Below are positions 18,401 to 25,188 of a stretch of 64,000 bases of DNA, piece after piece. The stretch's first letter is position 1. Every line of letters starts with the position of its first letter. The notes below the pieces were generated by a model. That model ran no database searches and was not told where the DNA came from. It saw only the letters and a program-made list of their open reading frames with translations. This stretch comes from Streptomyces sp. NBC_00335 (GTDB lineage: Bacteria; Actinomycetota; Actinomycetes; Streptomycetales; Streptomycetaceae), in assembly GCF_036127095.1 (NCBI RefSeq), contig NZ_CP108006.1, positions 1,798,001 to 1,862,000 on the forward strand. The letters are read 5' to 3'. Made by a program: the position numbers and the translations under genes.

Positions 18401-19008
18401 ATGGACGTCACCTGCACACGCTCGTCCTCTTCCTGCGCGGTGAACTGGCCACCGCTGAGGAAGGCGCGCAACGCGAAGTCCGACCCGGCCTCCAGCGCAG
18501 CGGAGCCCTCACGCTTCACGGCACGGGCACCGCGCGCCATGACCGCGGTCACGGCCACCCTGAGATCCTCGCGCACCGCGGTCTGGAAGCCGCTCGTGAG
18601 GTAGGTCTCGATCGCGGCCGTTCCGCCGGACAGCGCCACCCCGATGCTTTCGCGGGTCGCCCTGCCCGCCATGACCAGGGACTGCGTGAGCGTGAACCTG
18701 TTGTCCTCGGCACGGGCCGCGGCCAGCTTCTCGTCGAGGAACACCCGCACGTCCGCGGCACTCCCCACCAGGGCGGCGGCCGCAGCGGTACGGACGGCGC
18801 GGCCGCCTGTCCTGTAGGCCCAGACCACCATGCCGCGTTCGGTATCCGGCAGACCGGATCCCTTGGGCAGTGAGGCGGATCCGGTCGCGCCGGCCGCGTA
18901 CGCGGGCCTGCTGAGCACCGTGCAGTTCGGCAGCGCGCAACCGGCTGCCACTCCGGCGAAAGCGGCGAGTATCTGACGTCTGCTGAACTGTCGTGAACGT
19001 GGTGCCAT
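15481..19008 (-). CDS. Large Tat-exported ALF-repeat and coiled-coil protein
   Basis: This 1175-residue protein starts with a twin-arginine signal (FSRRQILAAFAGVAAG). Layout: short ALF-type helical repeats with AxxFL...EDxRVxV patterns (about 60-250), a very alanine-rich coiled-coil of some 330 residues, a second ALF-repeat block (about 640-830), a second Ala-rich coil (to about 990) and a non-repetitive C-terminal domain of about 180 residues with two cysteines and a GWSWLTGKG stretch. ALF-repeat proteins are large actinobacterial exported proteins of unknown role; some carry variable C-terminal domains. The ATG at 19008 follows AAGGGAGTCGTG. Composition is skewed (alanine about one third) but codon use is native. 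The coupled lipoprotein follows. Confidence 0.85.
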   Translation of the reverse strand: MAPRSRQFSRRQILAAFAGVAAGCALPNCTVLSRPAYAAGATGSASLPKGSGLPDTERGMVVWAYRTGGRAVRTAAAAALVGSAADVRVFLDEKLAAARAEDNRFTLTQSLVMAGRATRESIGVALSGGTAAIETYLTSGFQTAVREDLRVAVTAVMARGARAVKREGSAALEAGSDFALRAFLSGGQFTAQEEDERVQVTSILVTASPQVREYAKRALDDGTPRAIRWFLETGQYIARARDEETATIQQLVKVVEAEGQRAGRKTDEAVELSQQAVKAAESAKKAALEAKAEAEAAEHDVQLSARAANKAAQAARGAAAAAATAVSASRTAQAAAQRSVAAAQAAAAAAAAAGRAAARAYHAAIGASKDASMADAARAAAQAATSMVKFVRTVAQKADLAAQAAQAADAAGAAAAGSAVNAAAAARASADAAVASGAAQSEAATAQREAAVAEAAAARATQAAGQSRTLAGQAAACARLARDAANSAADHAEKAAAAAMEAANHAGQSVDYANRSTAAANAAVEAANTAAAAVDKAREVEQTARQAETARLAEETTEAIERAKLEAAAETDRLERYNRERTQEARLSAELLALIGSAESALRGGKPAEAVAAGRKAAIQLIDRSGTWTREAAQFALAGSDEDVVHWIDADRLIALQQDNVENVAAMAAISTKNVALAAVDVLKTEDAAKLRTFLESGAVEAAKEDNRVEVTTLLADDNTGPAVRRAAVAALEKGTAPALHVFLHVERTKAVREDDRVKATTLLANGGPYVKAAARIALEGDTHMLRQFIGTTQHEFARIDHDHATHISAVRAMIAGAAKVAQEAQENAARASEAAALARDAAAKATEWADLAKGYAAAAKLSAEEARKNAEAAEGSAAAAARSAETARQAAAAARKASSVARSAATRAVRSATEAASYAADAATSAVAARQASLAAGQSAAAAAQAALQAKHLVIEAAVREAIQKALDNSKTPIKPGATGLPEGAESCLTPFGSPIESGNSSNPWELGWSWLTGKGPSSQCFGPNDEFTRLYREHKNTQETLAFFANRTRTGEYELGHTLMNDYTLGGFDGAWKYLQDYGTLSTAGLTGNLAYTFMGSHQVRMTPIRKNADGSVVWRYTAYNESDIESATHPPVIGYTDWWSNSVGSLVDKIVGDTGPLSPKTQVIEFDVTLGP

Positions 19009-19862
19009 CACGACTCCCTTCTTCTGCGCTGAGCCCGACCAGGAGGTGCTCCCGACCTGACGGACTGCCGCGGTCGGTGGTCCGCAACCGCTGTGCAGCG
19101 TCGGACTCTGGTCCTGTCCCGTGGAGCGTGTTCGCCGGTGATGCCGGCTGGTTCGCGTTCCACTCCCTGGTGGCGATCACCACTGTCGGCGCACCGAGAA
19201 GGCGGGGGAAGGGGGTTCGGGTGGACGGAAGCGTCCCTGACCCGATCCGGCCCGGGTGGGCTTCCACCGGCGCTCCGCGGCACCGCGGCCGGCGCGTTCC
19301 TACGAGGTCTCAGCCGGTCAGGGGTCGTGGGCGAGGACGGACCCGGGCGGACCGGCTCCCGGAACGCACCTCGCGGGTGGAGCCGAACCGGGCCATGGCC
19401 GGGAAGCGTCGCCGGCCGGCGGAAGAGGGGGCCGGGACCGGAAAACGGCCCATGGACTGGACGCTTGCGGCCCAGGCCTCTTCAGGCCAGCGCCCTCGGC
19501 TTTCGCGGACGCCGGGAAGCGGAAACAGTGGGCTGTGTGACGACAACGCGCAGGGGGGGGGCTCGCGGGACCGCTGTCCCGGAAGCCCCTGACCACACTT
19601 TGCCTCACCCTGGTGAGCGGGCCGGTGCGGGTGACACGGCATCACCGGCCGCGCACCCCGCGAACCGCTTTCAGCCACAACCCATTTCGGGATCACCATG
19701 CCTGCTCATCACACAGCGACCGGCACGCCCCGCTCGCCGGCCGGCCGGAGCGACCGCTCCGGCCGGTTACGTCAAGGCGGCGCCCCGCGCGGGCAGGGGC
19801 GTCGGGACGGTCGAGGAGCTCTCGCACCCCGCCCGGACGCGAGGGCTCCCGGCGAGGCGGAC
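19009..19862. other. 850-bp gap with no convincing gene
   Basis: Between the ALF gene start and the LuxR gene stop I find only shadow frames with low-quality, Pro/Arg/Gly-rich products and poor codon bias. The left end must hold the ALF promoter. A run of nine G residues lies at 19553-19561. The right end holds nothing clearly recognisable as a LuxR terminator. Confidence 0.5.
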
Positions 19863-20858
19863 TCAGCCCTGTTGAGCGGGCAGCCATCCGTGCTGGACCG
19901 CCCGGACGCCTGCCTCGAACCGGCTGCGCGCGCCCAGCCGCTCCATGAGATCGTTCGCGATCCGCCGGGCCGTACGCGCGGACACACCCAGCCGCTTGGC
20001 GATCGTCTCGTCCGTGTGCCCCTCGGAGAGCAGGGAGATGATGGTGCTCTCCTGCGCACTCAGGCCGTGTACATCCCGGACAGGTGCCTCACCCAGCGGC
20101 TGCGCCGCAGCCCACACGCTCTCGTACAGCGCGCACAGCGCGGTCAGCGTTCCCTGCCCGGTCAGTACGACGGCGCCGCCCGCGGTGTCCTCGCTGCTCA
20201 CCGGTATCACGGCGGTCGACCGGTCCACGATGATCAGCCGGGTGGGCAGGGAAGCCACGGTGCGGACCTGTCCGCCCAACGAGGCGGTCCAGCGTGCGTA
20301 CTCCACGGTCGGCCGGTGGAGGCGGACACTGTCCAGGTACACCACCCTGGTGCGCACCCCGCGCCCCAGCAGCTCGGCGTCCAGTGGACGTGACGCGGCG
20401 ATGTTCCCCTCGGTCTGCGGCCCTCCGGGTGCGAACGTCATGACTTCATGGCGGACGTCACGGGTCAGACGCGTGAGGCAGTCCCTGATCTGGTCCAGGC
20501 CGATCAACTGCTCGACTCCCGGGCTGACGGTGGTCGGCCTCAGGTCGGCGTACTGGGCGATCAACTGCGCGGCGACCGCGCGCGAGGCCTCCAGCCGCTG
20601 CTGCTGGGCGGCGATCTCGGCCTGCTGGCGGGCCATCAGGACTTCCATCCCGAGGTCCGGCGAGACCGCGCGCAGCCCCCCGTTCTCGGCCGAAGGGCGG
20701 ACCAGCGCGAGCTTGCTGAGGACGTCGAGTCCGTCGCGCACCCGCTGTTCCGTCGTGCCGATGCGGACGGCCAGGGCCGCGACCCCGCCCCCCGGGTCGG
20801 CCAGCATGGCTCGATAGACGGCCTCCGCCATCGCGTCGAGCCCCAGCGTAGACAGCAT
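19863..20858 (-). CDS. LuxR-type regulator with TrmB-like N-terminus
   Basis: This 331-residue regulator has a winged-helix-like N-terminal segment (MLSTLGLDAMAEAVYRAM, resembling TrmB), a short coiled-coil (RQQAEIAAQQQRLEA), a middle sensing region of about 150 residues and a C-terminal LuxR helix-turn-helix (LSAQESTIISLLSEGHTDET then RLGVSARTARRIANDLMERL). It has no receiver or ATPase domain. Such regulators often sit beside small-peptide genes in Streptomyces, as here. The ATG at 20858 follows a G-rich ribosome site; an in-frame TTG at 20873 is rejected. It is divergent from the 96-residue gene, with 81 bases of AT-richer shared promoter DNA between them. Confidence 0.85.
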   Translation of the reverse strand: MLSTLGLDAMAEAVYRAMLADPGGGVAALAVRIGTTEQRVRDGLDVLSKLALVRPSAENGGLRAVSPDLGMEVLMARQQAEIAAQQQRLEASRAVAAQLIAQYADLRPTTVSPGVEQLIGLDQIRDCLTRLTRDVRHEVMTFAPGGPQTEGNIAASRPLDAELLGRGVRTRVVYLDSVRLHRPTVEYARWTASLGGQVRTVASLPTRLIIVDRSTAVIPVSSEDTAGGAVVLTGQGTLTALCALYESVWAAAQPLGEAPVRDVHGLSAQESTIISLLSEGHTDETIAKRLGVSARTARRIANDLMERLGARSRFEAGVRAVQHGWLPAQQG

Positions 20859-20939
20859 GAGATTCCCCCCCAAGACATGCCCATCTCGAGCACAAAAGGA
20901 TCATCATATGCCCGCGGTGGGGTGGCAGAAAGAGAAGCC

Positions 20940-21230
20940 ATGTACCTCGTACACGCACACTTGAGGCGGCCGGCCCAGGGCGGCGAGCTGCCATCCGATC
21001 TGCGCGCCCTCGTCTACGAGTCCGCCCGTCCCGAGGATGGCGTCGAGCACGTCAGCGTGCACGCAGACGAGTCCTCGGCACCGGTGCTGGGCCTCTTCCT
21101 CACGGCCGGCTCACTGGCCCAGGCGGAGGAACACGCGGCAGCCGTTTGCACCCGGCTGCTGCGGACGCACCCTGAACTGTCCGGCTGGATTCTCGGGCGT
21201 GCCGAGGCCCCGCTCCTCGTCATCGACTGA
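20940..21230 (+). CDS. Conserved-looking 96-residue protein beside the LuxR gene
   Basis: This 96-residue protein (MYLVHAHLRRPAQGGELP...) looks like a small ferredoxin-like alpha/beta fold: two strands rich in His, a helix of AQAEEHAAAVCTRLLRTHP and a final strand GWILGRAEAPLLVID. It has no signal peptide. I have a recollection of similar small proteins next to this LuxR type in Streptomyces, but no function is known to me. The ribosome site (AGAGAAG) is modest. It is divergent from the regulator and upstream of the secreted peptide gene. Confidence 0.7.
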   Translation: MYLVHAHLRRPAQGGELPSDLRALVYESARPEDGVEHVSVHADESSAPVLGLFLTAGSLAQAEEHAAAVCTRLLRTHPELSGWILGRAEAPLLVID

Positions 21231-21433
21231 CCCTACGGCCGGTGGACACAACCGGCCGCTGCCGTTTCCGTCCACTCGCCGGCCCTTCCACCTGCCCTGA
21301 CCTGCGGCGAAAGTGGTTCTTGCCCGGCCGGACACGATCCGGAAGGCAGTCGGATCGGAAAGCGCCACCGCGGGACGCGACCGGTTCAGGACACCCGTCC
21401 GCCTTACCGTCAACGCTCAGGAACCGAAATCTC

Positions 21434-21577
21434 ATGATGCGCATTCGTACCGCCCAGGCCGCCGCGGTCTTCACGCTCACCCTCGTCACCGCGCTGTTCG
21501 CCACCGGCACCGCCACCGCCGCGCCTGCCCAGTCCGCCCCCAGCACCACGGCGCAGGACAACATGGGCTGGCAGTAG
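21434..21577 (+). CDS. Small secreted peptide, possible signal peptide or pheromone precursor
   Basis: This 47-residue product has a basic start (MMRIRTAQ), a hydrophobic core and an Ala-x-Ala cleavage site (ATAA), leaving a mature peptide of about 17 residues ending in DNMGWQ. It has no cysteine. AGGAACC lies 11-14 bases upstream of the two adjacent ATGs. Position next to a LuxR-type regulator and a small conserved protein suggests a peptide-signalling module, but this is inference. It is too short for most gene finders. Confidence 0.6.
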   Translation: MMRIRTAQAAAVFTLTLVTALFATGTATAAPAQSAPSTTAQDNMGWQ

Positions 21578-21634
21578 GAGCGGCGGTCCGGGCCGGGAAC
21601 CTCAAATGTTGCTCTGAACGTCCCTCTTGGCGGG

Positions 21635-21663
21635 TTGACCCGGCTCCGTCGGGGCCATGACAT
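21635..21663 (+). promoter_or_regulatory. Candidate promoter for the DUF692 operon
   Basis: TTGACC (21635-21640) and TGACAT (21658-21663) are separated by 17 bases, placing a start site about 28 bases before the ATG at 21698. The -10 is imperfect. Confidence 0.4.
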
Positions 21664-21697
21664 CGGCACACGGACCGATGAGAGGGGGCGAGGGGAC

Positions 21698-23167
21698 ATG
21701 AAGCCCATGGCACACCTGGGGGTGGGCATCGGCTGGCGGCCGGAGATCGCGGGGGCGGTGGAAAGCCTCCCGGGCTTGGACTGGGTCGAGGTCGTGGCGG
21801 AGAACATCTGTCCCGGCCACCTGCCCGAGTCCCTGGAGCGGCTGCTCGCACGCGGGGTCCGCGTCGTGCCGCACGGGGTCTCGCTGGGCATCGGCGGCGC
21901 CGACCGGCCCGACCCGGCGAAGCTGGCCGCGCTCGGGGAGCGGGCGGTGGCGCTGGGGGCGCCGCTGGTCACCGAGCACATCGCCTTCGTACGGACCTCC
22001 TCGGTGGCGCCGGGGCCGGTGCTCGAAGCCGGGCACCTGCTGCCCGTGGCGCGGACCCGGGACGCGCTGGACGTGCTCTGCGAGAACGTACGGATCGCTC
22101 AGGACGCGCTGCCGGTGCCGCTCGCGCTGGAGAACATCGCGGCGCTGGTGTCGTGGCCCGGGGAGGAGCTCACCGAGGCGCAGTTCCTGACCGAGCTGGT
22201 GGAGCGGACCGGGGTGCGGCTGCTGATCGACGTGGCCAACCTGCACACCAACCGGGTCAACCGGGGGGAGGACCCGGTCGCCGTGCTGGACGGGATCCCG
22301 CTGGAGGCGCTGGCGTACGTGCACGTCGCCGGGGGCGTGGAGCGGGGTGGGGTGTGGCACGACACGCACGCGCATCCCGTGCCGGCCGCGGTGCTGGAGG
22401 TGTTGGCGGAGCTCCGGTCCCGCGTGGATCCGCCCGGGGTGCTGCTGGAGCGGGACGACGACTTTCCGTCTGACGCGGAGCTGGCCGGTGAGCTGGCCGC
22501 GATCCGGGGCGTGCTGGGCGGCCCTGCGGGGGCTGTCCCCTACCCGCCCTTCGACCGTTCCCCGGGCTCCGCCCGGACCCGCGCCTCAAACGCCGGCGAG
22601 GCTGAATCGGGGGCCACCCCCGTCCGCGCCTCGGACGCCGGCGGGGCTGAATCGGGGGCCACCCCCGTCCGCGCCTCGGACGCCGGCGGGGCTGAATCGG
22701 GGGCCGCCCCCGTCCGCGCCTCAAACGCTGGCGAGGCTGGATCGGGGAGCGGGCTCGACGCCGCTCGGACGCGGGTCGGGATCGGGCAGGCCGCGCTGTT
22801 GTCGGCGTTGGTGGCCGGGACTCCCGTGCCCGAGGGGTTTGACCGGCAGCGGGTGCGCGTGCAGGCGCGGGCGCTCGCGGCCAAGCGGGCCGGGGTCGTG
22901 GCGAAGCTGGCGCCCGAGCTGCCCGGGATCCTGGGCGGGGAGGACGCGTACCGGGAGGCCTTCCTCGGCTATGCCCGGCAGCGGCCCATGACGGCCGGGT
23001 ACCGGCGCGACGCGCTGGACTTCGCCGAGCACCTGCTGGTCCGGGACCTGCCCGCGGACCCCGCCGCCCGGCGCCGGCTCACGCTCTGGTGGCGGGACCG
23101 GGCCGGGGCCCGGCCACCGGGCCGGGCCGTGCGCTGGGCCCGCGCCCTGGTGGGGAGGGCGGCGTGA
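21698..23167 (+). CDS. DUF692 multinuclear-iron enzyme fused to a C-terminal partner domain
   Basis: This 489-residue protein has a DUF692 TIM-barrel (about residues 4-280) and a separate C-terminal helical domain (about 365-489). DUF692 enzymes such as MbnB and TglH use two or three iron ions to modify peptide cysteines. Probable ligand motifs are all present: [60 protein letters not shown] and LLERDDDFP. Between the domains is a low-complexity linker made of 15-residue repeats. I recall the C-terminal domain as the SCO6045-like type; it may replace the separate partner (like MbnC) that DUF692 enzymes need. ATG after GAGGGGAC. It is coupled by GTGA to the next gene. Confidence 0.88.
   Translation: MKPMAHLGVGIGWRPEIAGAVESLPGLDWVEVVAENICPGHLPESLERLLARGVRVVPHGVSLGIGGADRPDPAKLAALGERAVALGAPLVTEHIAFVRTSSVAPGPVLEAGHLLPVARTRDALDVLCENVRIAQDALPVPLALENIAALVSWPGEELTEAQFLTELVERTGVRLLIDVANLHTNRVNRGEDPVAVLDGIPLEALAYVHVAGGVERGGVWHDTHAHPVPAAVLEVLAELRSRVDPPGVLLERDDDFPSDAELAGELAAIRGVLGGPAGAVPYPPFDRSPGSARTRASNAGEAESGATPVRASDAGGAESGATPVRASDAGGAESGAAPVRASNAGEAGSGSGLDAARTRVGIGQAALLSALVAGTPVPEGFDRQRVRVQARALAAKRAGVVAKLAPELPGILGGEDAYREAFLGYARQRPMTAGYRRDALDFAEHLLVRDLPADPAARRRLTLWWRDRAGARPPGRAVRWARALVGRAA
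22583..22747 (+). repeat. 45-bp tandem repeat inside the DUF692 gene
   Basis: Three full 45-bp units (22583-22627, 22628-22672, 22673-22717) and a partial fourth (to 22747) encode repeats of the type [15 protein letters not shown] in the interdomain linker. Each unit begins with GCCTCAAACGCCGGCGAGG or a close variant, which I recognise as the core of a dispersed palindromic repeat common between Streptomyces genes. Its unit length is a multiple of three, so the frame is kept. Confidence 0.85.
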
Positions 23168-24231
23168 ACTTCTTCGACTTCCTCGCCGTGGCCGTCTGGA
23201 TCGGCGTCATCGCCTCCAGCGTCGTGCTCGTGCGCGGCCTGCGGCAGTCGCGGCCGCCCGCCCTCGGCCCCGCCCCGCGTCTGCACGACCTGTCCGAGGC
23301 CGCCTTCATGGCCGGTGGACCGGGCGCGGTGGTGGACGCCGCGCTCGTCTCGCTGCTCTGCGACGGCCGGATGCTGGTCGGCGGGCCCGGCATCGTCCAG
23401 GTACGGCCCGGGGTGCGGGGCGGCGACCCCGCCCAGCGGGCCGTGCTCCAGGCCTGCCAGGGCGCCCCGTCCGGGTGGCTGTACCAGATCCGCTACGCCG
23501 CCATGCGGGACCCGTCCGTGCAGGAGACCGGCGACGCGCTGGCCGACCGCGGGCTGATCGCCACCCCCGGCGGCCGGCACCGCTGGCTGCGCCACGGGGT
23601 GATCCAGGCCGTGGTGTGCGGGGTGCTGCTGGTCCTCTCGCTGCCGCTGTCCTTCGTCGCCTTCGTGCTCCAGGAGGGGGCCGGGTCGGTCCGGGTGCCG
23701 TTCATCGCCGAGGTGCTGCCCGTGCTGCTGGGCGGCATCATCGCCGGCACCGTCGGCGCCTCCCGCGCCCGGCAGCGGATCACCCCGGCGGGGGCCGCGG
23801 CGCTGCGCGCCATCCGCGCCCACTACGGGGCCGACCAGAGCCCGTACGTCCAGACCTCGCTGTTCGGGCTGCGGGGGCTGCGGGATCCGTACCTGCGCGA
23901 GCAGTTGGTGCCGGCGGCCCGCGGGACCCGGCTGGCGGCGGCCCAGTCCCGCGGGCGTTCCGCAGGCTCCGACTCCTCCTGGGGCTCCGGGGCCGAGATG
24001 ATCCCGGTCGTCTGGTGCGCGGGTTCCGACGGCGGCGGATCCGGCGGGTCCGGCGGGTCGGGCTGCGGCTCCTCGGGGTCGGTCTGCGGGTCCTCCGGGA
24101 GCAGCTGCGGGGGCGGCGGGTCCAGCGGTTCGAGCTGTTCCAGCAGCTCGGGCGGATCGAGTTGCTCCAGCAGCTCCAGTGGATCGAGTTGTAGCAGTTC
24201 GTCCAGTTCCAGCTGTGGCAGTAGTTCCTGA
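23164..24231 (+). CDS. TIGR04222-type membrane protein with Cys/Ser/Gly-rich tail
   Basis: This 355-residue protein has an N-terminal membrane span ([20 protein letters not shown]), a cytosolic-looking middle domain with [20 protein letters not shown] (the TIGR04222-type start), two further spans (about 145-195) and a tail from about residue 278 made of Ser, Gly and Cys. Eight cysteines lie in the tail: one in VVWC, then seven separated by 6, 6, 9, 8, 8 and 7 residues. The GTG overlaps the DUF692 stop (GTGA), so the pair is translated together. DUF692 partners are usually cysteine-containing peptides, so the tail is a plausible substrate. That is inference; metal binding is an alternative. 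Confidence 0.82.
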   Translation: MNFFDFLAVAVWIGVIASSVVLVRGLRQSRPPALGPAPRLHDLSEAAFMAGGPGAVVDAALVSLLCDGRMLVGGPGIVQVRPGVRGGDPAQRAVLQACQGAPSGWLYQIRYAAMRDPSVQETGDALADRGLIATPGGRHRWLRHGVIQAVVCGVLLVLSLPLSFVAFVLQEGAGSVRVPFIAEVLPVLLGGIIAGTVGASRARQRITPAGAAALRAIRAHYGADQSPYVQTSLFGLRGLRDPYLREQLVPAARGTRLAAAQSRGRSAGSDSSWGSGAEMIPVVWCAGSDGGGSGGSGGSGCGSSGSVCGSSGSSCGGGGSSGSSCSSSSGGSSCSSSSSGSSCSSSSSSSCGSSS

Positions 24232-24303
24232 CCGTCCATCACGGACCCGTCACGAGCTGCTCACACCTCGGCAGAGCCCTGTACCGGCCGGTTCCACATC
24301 TTG

Positions 24304-24309
24304 TAGAAC
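24304..24309 (+). promoter_or_regulatory. -10-like TAGAAC before the second TIGR04222 gene
   Basis: TAGAAC ends six bases before the ATG at 24316, and no ribosome site is visible. This would give a leaderless transcript. Confidence 0.35.
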
Positions 24310-24315
24310 TCGGAC

Positions 24316-25107
24316 ATGTTCTGGGTCCTGTTCCTCCTCCTTGCCTGGGCAGGGCTGCTGATCGCGTGCACCCGCCTGCTGAAGGCCGCCGCCGAACTGG
24401 CGGAGCCCCCGCCGGGCAGTGCCGTGCGCCACGACCACCACTCCGACGAGCTGAACCTGTACGAGGCCGCCTACCTGGCCGGTGGCCCGGAGCGGGTGGC
24501 CGAGCTGACGCTGCTGTCGATGCAACGCCAGCGGCGGCTGCTGCTCGCGCACACCGGCTGGGCGACGGTGGTCGACCCGGTGGGCCGCGATCCGCACGAG
24601 TGCTCGGTGCTCGGCGCGTTCGGGCCCGACGGGCAGGAACCGGTGACCTCCGTACGGGCCTTCGCGGCGCGGGATCCGGCCGTACGAGCCCTCGCGGACC
24701 GGCTCTCCGAAGCCGGGCTCGCGCTGCGCGACGGGGCCCAGCAGGAGGTACAGGCAGGGATCCGGGCGGTCCGGCAGGCCACCTTGCTGGTCCTCGGCAT
24801 GCTGGTGGCCGCCCTGTGCGTACCCGAACCGGGGACCACGACCACGATGATCCTGTGCTGGTTCGCGCTGCCGCTGATCCTCGCCCTGGGCTGCCTGGCC
24901 ATAGCCCGCGTCGAGGGGCACGCGCAGTCCGGATGGGCCTCCCCGGCCGGCCGGCGGCTCCTCGTGGAGCTGGGCCGGGAGCGCGGTGTGCGGGGCTCGC
25001 TCACCGCGGTGGCGCTGCGGGGGCCGCGCGCGGTCCCCGATCCCGAGCTGCGGGCGGCGCTGACGTACGGCAAGCGGGGGCGGATCCCGCGGCAACGGGG
25101 GCATTGA
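24316..25107 (+). CDS. TIGR04222-type membrane protein without the cysteine tail
   Basis: This 263-residue paralogue of the upstream membrane protein has one N-terminal span (MFWVLFLLLAWAGLLIACTR), the matching LNLYEAAYLAGGPERVAELT motif and two later spans (about 155-200). It ends in a basic stretch without the Cys/Ser/Gly tail. The pair may form a membrane complex in which only one member carries the modified tail. It lies 84 bases after the first copy and may have its own leaderless promoter. The function is unknown. Confidence 0.78.
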   Translation: MFWVLFLLLAWAGLLIACTRLLKAAAELAEPPPGSAVRHDHHSDELNLYEAAYLAGGPERVAELTLLSMQRQRRLLLAHTGWATVVDPVGRDPHECSVLGAFGPDGQEPVTSVRAFAARDPAVRALADRLSEAGLALRDGAQQEVQAGIRAVRQATLLVLGMLVAALCVPEPGTTTTMILCWFALPLILALGCLAIARVEGHAQSGWASPAGRRLLVELGRERGVRGSLTAVALRGPRAVPDPELRAALTYGKRGRIPRQRGH

Positions 25108-25188
25108 GCGCGACACCGGCCGCCGGTCCTGTACAGGGGGCCGCCCGCCGGATCTCATCGGAAGGTCCGTTGAGATGAGAGGCCCGCC

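Noticed and set aside
19093..19875. Possible plus-strand genes in the 850-bp gap
   Set aside because: The frames are Pro/Arg/Gly-rich, lack ribosome sites and show no third-position bias different from background.
21434..21577. The 47-residue peptide as substrate of the DUF692 enzyme
   Set aside because: It contains no cysteine and carries a normal secretion signal. The Cys-tail membrane protein is the better candidate.
22583..22747. CRISPR-like array
   Set aside because: The 45-bp units are contiguous with no spacers and lie in a coding frame.
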